Source: an uncultured Mycoplasmatota bacterium (GTDB taxonomy: Bacteria; Bacillota_I; Bacilli_A; RF39; UBA660). From it: a DNA stretch of 34,089 bases. A model generated the notes under the pieces. That model did no database searches. It worked only from the letters and a program-made list of their open reading frames with translations, and was not told the DNA's origin. Shown in pieces: positions 6,415-12,966 of this stretch. Position 1 is the stretch's first letter. Each line of letters starts with the position of its first letter. The translations under genes were made by a program, and so were the position numbers. Location of the stretch: positions 1 through 34,089 of the forward strand of contig USFF01000011.1 of assembly GCA_900553835.1 (NCBI GenBank), read 5' to 3'.

Positions 6415-7960
6415 TATAATTAGTCCTAATCTAAATGAGATATATGTATTAGGAAGCACTCAAAGTGGTAAGACTTATGATATATGCTTAGGGTGTATCT
6501 TATATGCACAAGCCTTATATAATTATAACCCAAAAGAAACCTATTTTGGTTCTATAACTGGTTGGAGTTTGGAAACATTAAAAGGAAACATATTAGAGCC
6601 TTTAAAGAAGTTTTTAGATGATATGAAGTTAGAAAAAGGCAAAGATTACATATTAAGGTGGCAGACTGATGAAAAGTATCTAGAAATATATAATATTAGA
6701 TACTATTTCTTTGGTTTTAATAATGTACTTGCATTTAATAAGATATTAGGTAAACCTTTGATATTTGAATGGATAGATGAAAGTGCTAGAATATACTCAC
6801 AAGATAATTTAAGAGAACCATTTAATGAATTTCCTGGTAGACAAGTATCTTATGCAGACCATCCTTATTTAAAGACTATACATTCATTCAATGTCGAGGG
6901 TGGGGAAAATCATCCATATAAGATTGATTACATAGATAAGAAACCTTATGCTAAGCATTATTCCTTTTTTCCTTATGATAATCCTAAGATAAAAACAGAA
7001 GAAGCAATGCGAAAGGTATTAGAAATGTTTCCACCTGGAAATCTAAGAGAACAAAAAATATTTAATAGATGGATACTTGCGACTGGTAGGGTATTCAATA
7101 CTATAAATACTATAGACAATTTAGATAATTATGCTTTTAGAGAAATAGGAATAGGAATAGACTATGGTTCAGTTCACGCAACAGCCTTTGTGCCTATTGC
7201 TCTTGCTTATGATAAAGTAAATAAGAAATGGGTGTTAATAAGGTTAGAATATTATTACCATAATGCTAAAGAAGAACAAGATAACCCTACAACCGAATAT
7301 TTCAGCAAACAATTAAGATTATTCTTATTGTATCTAAAAAGTGAATATGGACAAGTGCCTATAACTACAATGGTATTAGATAGTGCAGCCGCTCATTTCC
7401 ATAATAGGTTAATTGCTGATAATATATCACATACATTAATCAATAAAAGTATGGATGATGTAGTTGAGGGAGTTCAATATATGCAATCTTTGTTCTATAA
7501 GGGATATCTGCTTATATACAAACAAAAAGCAATTAAGCATATAACTGATAGTGGTGAGTTAATTTATAGTGGTAAAGATGATGGAATGCTTGAATTAGAG
7601 AGTTATAGATATGATTTAAAGGCAAGTTCAAAAAGTGGAAAAGAAGCCTATGTAAAAGAGTTTGATGACCATATAGATGCTTGCTTAACAGGAGATACTA
7701 TTATTGCAACAGATAGAGGTAATTTCAAAATAATTGATTTAGTTGGAAAAAGTGGAAATGTTAAATGCTTTGATGGTAATAGATTTATATATAAAAATTT
7801 TAAAGATGTAAGGCTTACAAAAAGAAAACAAGACATATATAAATTAAAATTATCAAATGGTTATGAATTAAAAGGTACATACGACCATCTTATATTAACT
7901 ACAAAAGGCTATAAGAAATTAGGAGAATTAACTAAAAAAGATAAAATCATTTGCAATTGA
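6359..7960 (+). CDS. terL: Large terminase, N-terminal part fused to N-half of a split intein
   Basis: Residues 1-441 are the ATPase and nuclease of the DNA-packaging motor. Walker A is GSTQSGKT (32-39) and Walker B is IFEWIDE (about 135-141). The RNase H-like nuclease residues are D268 in GIGIDYG, D341 in VLDSAA, and the final DDHIDA motif (436-441). At Cys442 (codon 7682-7684) an intein begins with CLTGDTIIATDRG, the classic block A. Block B (GTYDHLILT) lies about 64 residues later. The protein stops after 92 intein residues. The missing end of the terminase (starting CRY) is on a separate gene at 8521-8754. Joining should need protein trans-splicing, giving about 458 residues. The start follows AGGGAG. 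Confidence 0.9.
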   Translation: METSLNLTLSKKQSQLLNDIISPNLNEIYVLGSTQSGKTYDICLGCILYAQALYNYNPKETYFGSITGWSLETLKGNILEPLKKFLDDMKLEKGKDYILRWQTDEKYLEIYNIRYYFFGFNNVLAFNKILGKPLIFEWIDESARIYSQDNLREPFNEFPGRQVSYADHPYLKTIHSFNVEGGENHPYKIDYIDKKPYAKHYSFFPYDNPKIKTEEAMRKVLEMFPPGNLREQKIFNRWILATGRVFNTINTIDNLDNYAFREIGIGIDYGSVHATAFVPIALAYDKVNKKWVLIRLEYYYHNAKEEQDNPTTEYFSKQLRLFLLYLKSEYGQVPITTMVLDSAAAHFHNRLIADNISHTLINKSMDDVVEGVQYMQSLFYKGYLLIYKQKAIKHITDSGELIYSGKDDGMLELESYRYDLKASSKSGKEAYVKEFDDHIDACLTGDTIIATDRGNFKIIDLVGKSGNVKCFDGNRFIYKNFKDVRLTKRKQDIYKLKLSNGYELKGTYDHLILTTKGYKKLGELTKKDKIICN

Positions 7961-7985
7961 CACGATTAGATATTTATTGTATAAT
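7957..7985 (+). promoter_or_regulatory. Consensus promoter of the intein-cassette endonuclease
   Basis: TTGACA (7957-7962), a spacer of exactly 17 bp, and TATAAT (7980-7985): a perfect vegetative sigma consensus. The TGA of TTGACA overlaps the stop codon of the N-terminal terminase gene. It should drive the HNH gene, the C-terminal terminase gene and perhaps the second HNH gene independently of the late operon. Confidence 0.8.
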
Positions 7986-8003
7986 TAACTAGGAGATGGT
8001 TAT

Positions 8004-8630
8004 ATGATAAAATATGAAAATGGTTATGCTTATGTTGATGGTTATAAATTTAAGAAAAATACAAGAGATAATTATTATTTATCTTCTACCAATATTGGCA
8101 ATAGAAGAAAATATTTGCACATTTATATATGGGAAAAGCATAATGGAGAAATACCAAAAGGTTATGATATACACCATATAGACCACAATAAAGATAACAA
8201 TGAAATAAGCAACCTTAAAATGATATTAAAAAGAGAACATAGCATATTACATTCAAAAGAATTAACCGAAGAACAAAAAGCAAAAAAAATAAAGAACTTT
8301 AATGAAAAGGCAAGACCAAAAGCAATAGAATGGCATAAATCAAAAAAAGCAGAAAAATTCCATAAAGAACAATATAAAATTTCTCTAGGAAAAATGAAAC
8401 CGCAAAAAATTACTTGTGAAAATTGTGGGAAAGATTATTATTCAATTTGTAATGGTAGAAATAAATTTTGTTCTAATAAATGTAAAAGTGCTTATAGAAG
8501 AAAAATAGGAGTAGATAATATTGAAAAAGAATGTATCAAATGTGGAGAAAAATTTGAAGTTAACAAATATTCAAAAAGAGAGCAATGTTATAATTGCTAC
8601 CCCTGTAGAAATAAAAAAACTTCCAAATAA
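8004..8630 (+). CDS. HNH homing endonuclease with zinc ribbons, inside the split terminase
   Basis: A 208-aa protein. The HNH motif is at about residues 52-75 (HHIDHNKDNNEISNLKMI, then REHSILH), a ββα-metal nuclease core of the HNH_3 type. The C-terminal half has two zinc-ribbon-like clusters: CENCGKDYY ... CSNKCKS near 135-160 and CIKCGEKF ... CYNCYPC near 178-200. These probably bind DNA. It would cut intein-free terL alleles and so spread the cassette. It has its own promoter and AGGAG ribosome site (7991-7995). Its last 110 nt also encode the start of the C-terminal terminase gene in a different frame. Confidence 0.85.
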   Translation: MIKYENGYAYVDGYKFKKNTRDNYYLSSTNIGNRRKYLHIYIWEKHNGEIPKGYDIHHIDHNKDNNEISNLKMILKREHSILHSKELTEEQKAKKIKNFNEKARPKAIEWHKSKKAEKFHKEQYKISLGKMKPQKITCENCGKDYYSICNGRNKFCSNKCKSAYRRKIGVDNIEKECIKCGEKFEVNKYSKREQCYNCYPCRNKKTSK

Positions 8631-8754
8631 AGAAGATGTTTATAATATGGAAGTGGAAGAAGTACATAATTTTGTTGCTAATGGAATTGTAGTTCATAAT
8701 TGTAGATATATCATAATAGAGTTTAAAGAAACTGATAGAGCACCAGTAGTATAA
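8521..8754 (+). CDS. terL: C-half of split intein fused to the last 17 residues of the large terminase
   Basis: A 77-aa product. The C-terminal intein motifs F and G are clear: VYNMEVEEVHNFVANGIVVHN, ending in the His-Asn required for cyclisation. Cys+1 (8701-8703) is the splicing nucleophile and first residue of the C-extein, which reads CRYIIIEFKETDRAPVV. This restores the terminase motif DDHIDA-CRY. The frame has no ATG before the intein motifs. TTG 8521 is chosen because AGGAG at 8507-8511 lies 9 nt upstream. About 24 extra residues precede the canonical 36-residue C-intein because they are read across the HNH gene's end in another frame. Confidence 0.85.
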   Translation: MKKNVSNVEKNLKLTNIQKESNVIIATPVEIKKLPNKEDVYNMEVEEVHNFVANGIVVHNCRYIIIEFKETDRAPVV

Positions 8755-8768
8755 AAGGAGTTGAATAT

Positions 8769-9290
8769 ATGGAAATGCAAGAAATTTGGAAAGATATCAA
8801 AAATTATGAAGGATTATATCAAGTCAGCAATTATGGGAAAGTAAAAAGTTTACCAAGAAAAGGAACACAAGCAAAAGAAGAAAGAATATTAAAAGTCAGT
8901 TATACTTATAATGGCTATGAAAGAGTTAATTTGTGTAAGAACAATAAAAATAAACGATATTTAGTTCATAGATTAGTTGCGGAAACATTTATTCTAAATC
9001 CTAATGAATATCCTCAGATAAATCATATTGATGAAAACAAGCAAAATAATAAAGTTAGTAATTTAGAATGGTGTACTCGTTCTTATAACATTAATTATGG
9101 TAATAGAAATAATTGTTTGAATAAAGAAGTGTGGCAATATGATTTAAAAGGGAAATTAATAAAAAAATGGAAAAGTACAATGGAAATACAAAGAAATTTA
9201 GGATTTAAAAATCAAAATATAAGTTCTGCGTGTAGAGGAACATACCATAAAGCATATAATTATATATGGAAATACAAAGGGGTTGATTAA
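8769..9290 (+). CDS. NUMOD4-HNH homing endonuclease
   Basis: A 173-aa free-standing homing endonuclease. The NUMOD4 domain is at the start (EIWKDIKNYEGLYQVSNYGK). The HNH core is at about residues 60-100 (VHRLVAETF, then QINHIDENKQNNKVSNLEW and CTRSYN). A C-terminal NUMOD1/IENR1-type DNA-binding repeat follows (VWQYDLKGKLIKKWKS ... YIWKYK). It sits 14 nt after the C-terminal terminase gene, behind AAAAGGAG, and runs 8 nt into the next gene. A paralogue with the same layout is at 24537. It probably inserted between terL and the small zinc-binding gene. Confidence 0.9.
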   Translation: MEMQEIWKDIKNYEGLYQVSNYGKVKSLPRKGTQAKEERILKVSYTYNGYERVNLCKNNKNKRYLVHRLVAETFILNPNEYPQINHIDENKQNNKVSNLEWCTRSYNINYGNRNNCLNKEVWQYDLKGKLIKKWKSTMEIQRNLGFKNQNISSACRGTYHKAYNYIWKYKGVD

Positions 9291-9507
9291 AATCGAAATT
9301 CGTTGCAAATCTACAAAAAGATATTTATTTAAAATAGAAATTGAAGAATATAGTAAAAACCTAAAGAAAATGGGAATAGAAGTGGAAACTCCTTTAGTAA
9401 TAGAATACCCATGCCCCAAGTGTAAGATGATAGAAGTATATGAAATCTACCCTACTCATTACATACATATAAGAAGTTATAAAAGAGATGTTGACAATAA
9501 TAAATAA
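9283..9507 (+). CDS. Com-like small zinc-binding protein, start uncertain
   Basis: About 74 aa. The N-terminus (KIEIRCKSTKRYLFKIEI) and the later CPKCKMIEV pair resemble Com-like zinc-binding phage proteins that follow terL in Bacillota phages, although only one cysteine of the first pair remains. Only TTG 9283 is a usual start, and AAAGGGG directly touches it with no spacer; ATT or ATC codons a little downstream would be better spaced. The upstream HNH gene overlaps the beginning by 8 nt, so homing insertion may have replaced the original start. The consensus promoter of the small RNA overlaps its 3' end. Confidence 0.55.
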   Translation: MIKIEIRCKSTKRYLFKIEIEEYSKNLKKMGIEVETPLVIEYPCPKCKMIEVYEIYPTHYIHIRSYKRDVDNNK

Positions 9508-9519
9508 TTATGCTATAAT
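9491..9519 (+). promoter_or_regulatory. Perfect consensus promoter of a small RNA
   Basis: TTGACA at 9491-9496, 17-bp spacer, TATAAT at 9514-9519 preceded by TGC (extended -10). This is the strongest-looking promoter in the window. The expected start is near 9526, only about 70 bp before an intrinsic terminator. Confidence 0.85.
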
Positions 9520-9525
9520 TTAAGA

Positions 9526-9597
9526 GATAGAAAAGTGCGAAAAAGTGTGTCGTAAACATAAGAAGCATATAGTTAAAGAGATAACTATATGTTTTTT
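9526..9597 (+). ncRNA. Small RNA of about 72 nt
   Basis: No reading frame of useful length lies between the consensus promoter at 9491 and the terminator at 9566-9597. The transcript would have a 40-nt purine-rich 5' part followed by the terminator stem, the classic shape of a bacterial regulatory sRNA. Bases 9541-9552 are exactly complementary to 12336-12347 in the leader of the scaffold gene, and a second 5-bp block follows. The base composition of the 12-mer makes chance complementarity in 34 kb unlikely. Confidence 0.65.
9566..9597 (+). terminator. Intrinsic terminator of the small RNA
   Basis: Perfect 10-bp stem, 9566-9575 with 9582-9591, a 6-nt loop (AAGAGA), followed by six T (9592-9597). 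It would also end part of the read-through from terL before the portal operon. Confidence 0.85.
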
Positions 9598-9627
9598 ATT
9601 ATTTATACACATAGAAAGGAGTTAGAA

Positions 9628-9966
9628 ATGAGAACTCTAATAAAAAAAATAAGCGACATTTCATTGAATATTTTTGATAAAATTGCGGAAAAATCACAAA
9701 AATTGAAAAAATATCTAATAAATAATAAGAAATGGACTTTGTATTTATATTTAAATGGTCAATGCATAGATAAAAGAAAAATAGACAAAGACTTCGCTCC
9801 TATGGGTAAGTTCTATGTAGTAAAAGTAAGAGGCATGAAACATTTACTAGGAACTAATAGAAAAGTACAAATTGTGGTTCAAAGTTATAAATATAAATTG
9901 ACTGATGAAAAGAAAAGAGAGGCTCATATTGAAACTCTAATATATGAAGGAGTTGATATTAAATGA
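9628..9966 (+). CDS. Hypothetical protein upstream of portal, 112 aa
   Basis: Basic protein with an amphipathic N-terminal helix (LIKKISDISLNIFDKI) and a beta-rich C-terminal part (KFYVVKVRGMKHLLG). Not recognised. ATG 9628 follows AAAGGAGTTAG; an ATG at 9589 lies inside the terminator and is rejected. The stop overlaps the portal start by 4 nt. Confidence 0.7.
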   Translation: MRTLIKKISDISLNIFDKIAEKSQKLKKYLINNKKWTLYLYLNGQCIDKRKIDKDFAPMGKFYVVKVRGMKHLLGTNRKVQIVVQSYKYKLTDEKKREAHIETLIYEGVDIK

Positions 9967-11327
9967 ATAATCAAGTAAGATTAAAATCAGCATACAACTA
10001 TTTAGAGGCTCCATATATAAGAGTAGAGGCAACAGTAACTCAACCTGGTATAACTAATGGAAAGCCTAATATTTACAAGAAAAATGACTATATAATTGCT
10101 CCTAGTGGTAAAAAGGTTGCTACATATATAGTTAATCAAATATTTGGCTCAGACTTAGTAACACAGACAGAGGGGTTATCAATAAACTGGTTAATGCCTA
10201 CACTTAAAGAGAGCCTAGAATTAGCAGTATATGAAGAAGAAAGTTTCATATTAATAAATAAGTTTGATAATAAAATATATCTAGAGTGTATCAAGAAATC
10301 AGACATACACGATTTAGTACAAAAGTATGATAAAGTAATAAGCGGTACTATCATACAAGAGTTTGTCACTAAAGAAGATATATACGAACTTCATAGAAAT
10401 ATTAAGTTAGAGAATGGTATTACTTATATGACTATGGAAGTGTATAAAGAAGATAAAGGTGGTAAATTAATACCTGTTGAGTTGGGTACATTTAATTTAA
10501 GAACTGGTAATGAATACATTGCTAAGTACATATTACCTTATGAAAACCTAATCAACATAGATATAGGTCAAAATTTCTTTAAAGATAGTAAAAAGTTCCT
10601 AAATGAAGAAATGGAAATATTCAATACCTTTGTTGATGAAATAGAAAAGACTAAGACTAAGATAGTAACAAGTCAACACTATCAAAGCGGAGACATAGTA
10701 ACTAATTGGCAACCTGCAAGTAATCATTACAAAGTAGATACATTATCAGTAGGAAAGTTGGCAGATTATTTTACTTTATTACCAGGAGATAAAGACCACC
10801 AATTATTTGAATTTTTACAAGGTAATATTAGATTTAATGAATATATAAGTTCGTTTAAGTTCTGTGATTATCAAGTAATACAAATGGCTGGACTAAGTCC
10901 TGCAACATTTGGTTATGAAAAAGATGCTTACCAAAATGTCGATAGTATAGATTTAAGTAAGAATAATTCCGATATGACTATTGAGGCAATAAAAACTCAA
11001 ATAGAACCTCAAATAAATCATTTACTTGAAAATGTTGTTAAGGCTCAACAAGCGAACAATATACAAGTTAATTTAATACCTACTGAGTTAAATTGGGACT
11101 ATGGAGTAAACGAGAAATTCAATGATATGAAGAAACTTCAAGTATTAGGAAGAATACAAAGTATCGGAAGTGTTCCATATAGTGTAAAGGCTAAAATAAT
11201 AACACCTATTCTTAATAAATTAATTGATGATGATTATGTAGGTAAGAATAGTAAATTAATAGAAGAATTAATTAATGCTAATAAAGAGGAAGAAGAAGAA
11301 ATACAAGTTAAGTTTGGAGAAGTATAA
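9963..11327 (+). CDS. Portal protein
   Basis: A 454-aa protein of the SPP1/Gp6-like portal family, which forms the dodecameric gate at one capsid corner through which DNA is pumped. Supporting features are its size, its place after terL and before the minor capsid protein, the PYIRVEATVT opening with an N-terminal helix, the long central acidic helix (ETEIF-like region near 215-230), and the conserved late segment MAGLSPATFGYEKDAYQN (about 311-328). The C-terminal 20 residues are very acidic (KEEEEEIQVKF). It overlaps both neighbours by 1-4 nt, so head assembly genes are translationally coupled. Confidence 0.85.
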   Translation: MNNQVRLKSAYNYLEAPYIRVEATVTQPGITNGKPNIYKKNDYIIAPSGKKVATYIVNQIFGSDLVTQTEGLSINWLMPTLKESLELAVYEEESFILINKFDNKIYLECIKKSDIHDLVQKYDKVISGTIIQEFVTKEDIYELHRNIKLENGITYMTMEVYKEDKGGKLIPVELGTFNLRTGNEYIAKYILPYENLINIDIGQNFFKDSKKFLNEEMEIFNTFVDEIEKTKTKIVTSQHYQSGDIVTNWQPASNHYKVDTLSVGKLADYFTLLPGDKDHQLFEFLQGNIRFNEYISSFKFCDYQVIQMAGLSPATFGYEKDAYQNVDSIDLSKNNSDMTIEAIKTQIEPQINHLLENVVKAQQANNIQVNLIPTELNWDYGVNEKFNDMKKLQVLGRIQSIGSVPYSVKAKIITPILNKLIDDDYVGKNSKLIEELINANKEEEEEIQVKFGEV

Positions 11328-12298
11328 TGAAAGACCCATTTAGTTTATTTATAGAAGATAGTGCTTACTATTCAAAAAATGAATATTATAAACTAATGTA
11401 CGAAACTAAACGAGTATTCTTCGACTACCTATACAAAAATAAAACACTAGCAGAGTTCAAAAAAGAAACAACAAAGATATGGGAAAAGGTAGACCATAAA
11501 TATATGGCTGAGAGAATAAAAGAACTTGAAGATATGATAATGGCTAGAGATTTAGAGGGAAATAAGATACTAAATCCCGATGCTGAGTATAAACAGATAT
11601 ATGAATTAGCAAGTGAAAAAATATTCCAAAATGTAGAGAAGAAATATAAATATAATATTGATGAATATTATAAAGGCAGAAGAAAGACTGCAAATAAAAG
11701 TTATATAGACAGAGAAAGTTATTTATCTAAACTAGTAACTAAATACGATGAAGTTCAAGCCACTATACCATACCATAATAAAGATGGAAGCGTAAGAAGT
11801 TGGCATAACATAGCCGATTATAATTCAATGTTATATAATACTAACCTTAATCATGCAGGTTGGAATAGAACAATGTACGATGCTAATTTATTAGACAAAG
11901 AACTTTTATATTTACCAGCCCATACATTTGCTTGCCCTTTATGTATGCCTTATCAAGGAAAGGTATATGACAAAAATGGAGGAAGTGGATATACTTCTGA
12001 TGGAATTAGATATTATCCACAAGAAGAAGCAATTGCTGGTGGTGTAGGTCATCCTAATTGTAGACACCAATGGACTATATATTGGGATAAAGACCAAATA
12101 CAAGAGAATGATTATAATTCTGATAAGTGGCAAGAAGATTATGAAAAAAAGCAAAAGATACAAGCCCTACAACTAAAAAGAACTAAATTAAAAAATGATA
12201 AAAAGATATATGAAAATTTAGGAAATGGAAGTGAGGTTGATAAAACAAATGCTAAAATAAAAAAGATAAATGCTACTATAAAAGAATTAAATAAATAG
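11327..12298 (+). CDS. Minor capsid / head morphogenesis protein
   Basis: A 323-aa protein of the phage minor capsid 2 / Mu gpF-like head-morphogenesis group. The diagnostic part is at about residues 195-245: HTFACPLCMPYQGKVYD, then YYPQEEAIAGGVGHPNCRHQW. These Cys/His residues probably bind zinc. The N-terminal helices (DPFSLFIEDSAYYSK) and the lysine-rich C-terminal coil are typical. Such proteins sit with the portal in the procapsid and may be injected with the DNA. It starts at the ATG overlapping the portal stop. Confidence 0.85.
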   Translation: MKDPFSLFIEDSAYYSKNEYYKLMYETKRVFFDYLYKNKTLAEFKKETTKIWEKVDHKYMAERIKELEDMIMARDLEGNKILNPDAEYKQIYELASEKIFQNVEKKYKYNIDEYYKGRRKTANKSYIDRESYLSKLVTKYDEVQATIPYHNKDGSVRSWHNIADYNSMLYNTNLNHAGWNRTMYDANLLDKELLYLPAHTFACPLCMPYQGKVYDKNGGSGYTSDGIRYYPQEEAIAGGVGHPNCRHQWTIYWDKDQIQENDYNSDKWQEDYEKKQKIQALQLKRTKLKNDKKIYENLGNGSEVDKTNAKIKKINATIKELNK

Positions 12299-12377
12299 AC
12301 CAATTGCTACCAAGTCTATAAAAGGTTAGCAGTCGCGACACACTTTTATCACTTCTAAAAAAAGGAGAATGATAAAT
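12299..12377 (+). promoter_or_regulatory. Leader of the scaffold gene with possible sRNA target
   Basis: A 79-nt gap before the scaffold gene. A stem forms between GCTACC (12306) and GGTTAGC (12324) with one bulged base. Bases 12336-12347 are exactly complementary to the small RNA at 9541-9552, and the site lies about 16 nt upstream of the AAAGGAG ribosome site at 12361-12367. Pairing could change access to that site or stabilise the mRNA. No promoter is visible here. Confidence 0.5.
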
Positions 12378-12926
12378 ATGAATTTTGATATTACTAAATA
12401 TCTAAAAAACAAAGAGATTACTATAAGTAATGATGACCTAGATGTTTCTGCAATGGAAAAAGATTTCACACAAGGATATACAAAGAATAGTGAAATCAAA
12501 AAGCCTGATTATTCAGGATATGTAAAAGAAGAAGATTATACTAAACTTCAAGGAGACTATACAAGTCTAGAAACTAACTACAACAATACTGTTAAAACTT
12601 TAAGTGAAACAAATGATAAAATGACTAGATTAAGTCTAGAAAATAAACTTGTTAAAAAAGGATTTAAAGAAGAAAACTTTGATGAAGTAGTTAAGTTAAG
12701 AAATAGTCTTTATGCTGATGAAAAAGATGATGACAAGGCTATTGAGGGAATAGTAACTAGATTTAAAAATACATACTTCCCAGAAGCAGAAAAGAAACCT
12801 AGTATACCATTTACACAAGCACCTAATGAGGGTGGAGTAAATGGAAACAATGCTAATACTGGCAAAGATATAAAAATAACAAGAGGTACTAGCATTAAAG
12901 ATTTAATGATACCTGTAACTAAATAA
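12378..12926 (+). CDS. Capsid scaffold protein
   Basis: A 182-aa acidic, coiled-coil-rich protein directly before the major capsid protein, as in GP20-type scaffolds. Residues 60-110 (SGYVKEEDYTKLQGDYTS onward) form heptads. The segment from about 112 onward (LVKKGFKEENFDEVV) and the flexible Asn/Gly-rich stretch near 150-160 precede a basic C-terminal tail that would contact capsid protein. ATG 12378 has correct spacing (10 nt) from AAAGGAG; the upstream ATG at 12369 is too close. Confidence 0.8.
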   Translation: MNFDITKYLKNKEITISNDDLDVSAMEKDFTQGYTKNSEIKKPDYSGYVKEEDYTKLQGDYTSLETNYNNTVKTLSETNDKMTRLSLENKLVKKGFKEENFDEVVKLRNSLYADEKDDDKAIEGIVTRFKNTYFPEAEKKPSIPFTQAPNEGGVNGNNANTGKDIKITRGTSIKDLMIPVTK

Positions 12927-12966
12927 TTTTAGTTAAATATAGAGGAAAGAAAAGGAGGAAGAAATT

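Larger units (their letters stand above)
7682..8700 (+). mobile_element. Fractured split-intein cassette with HNH homing endonuclease inside terL
   Basis: The cassette runs from the first intein codon (Cys, 7682) to the last one (Asn, 8698-8700). Its parts in order are the N-intein (7682-7957), stop, promoter (7957-7985), HNH gene (8004-8630), and the C-intein gene starting at TTG 8521 in another frame. Intein halves with a free-standing homing endonuclease between them are known as fractured genes in phage metagenomes. The insertion point is inside the conserved DDHIDA-x-RY motif of the terminase nuclease, typical of inteins that pick essential invariant sites. The whole unit can be regarded as a selfish element. 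Confidence 0.85.
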
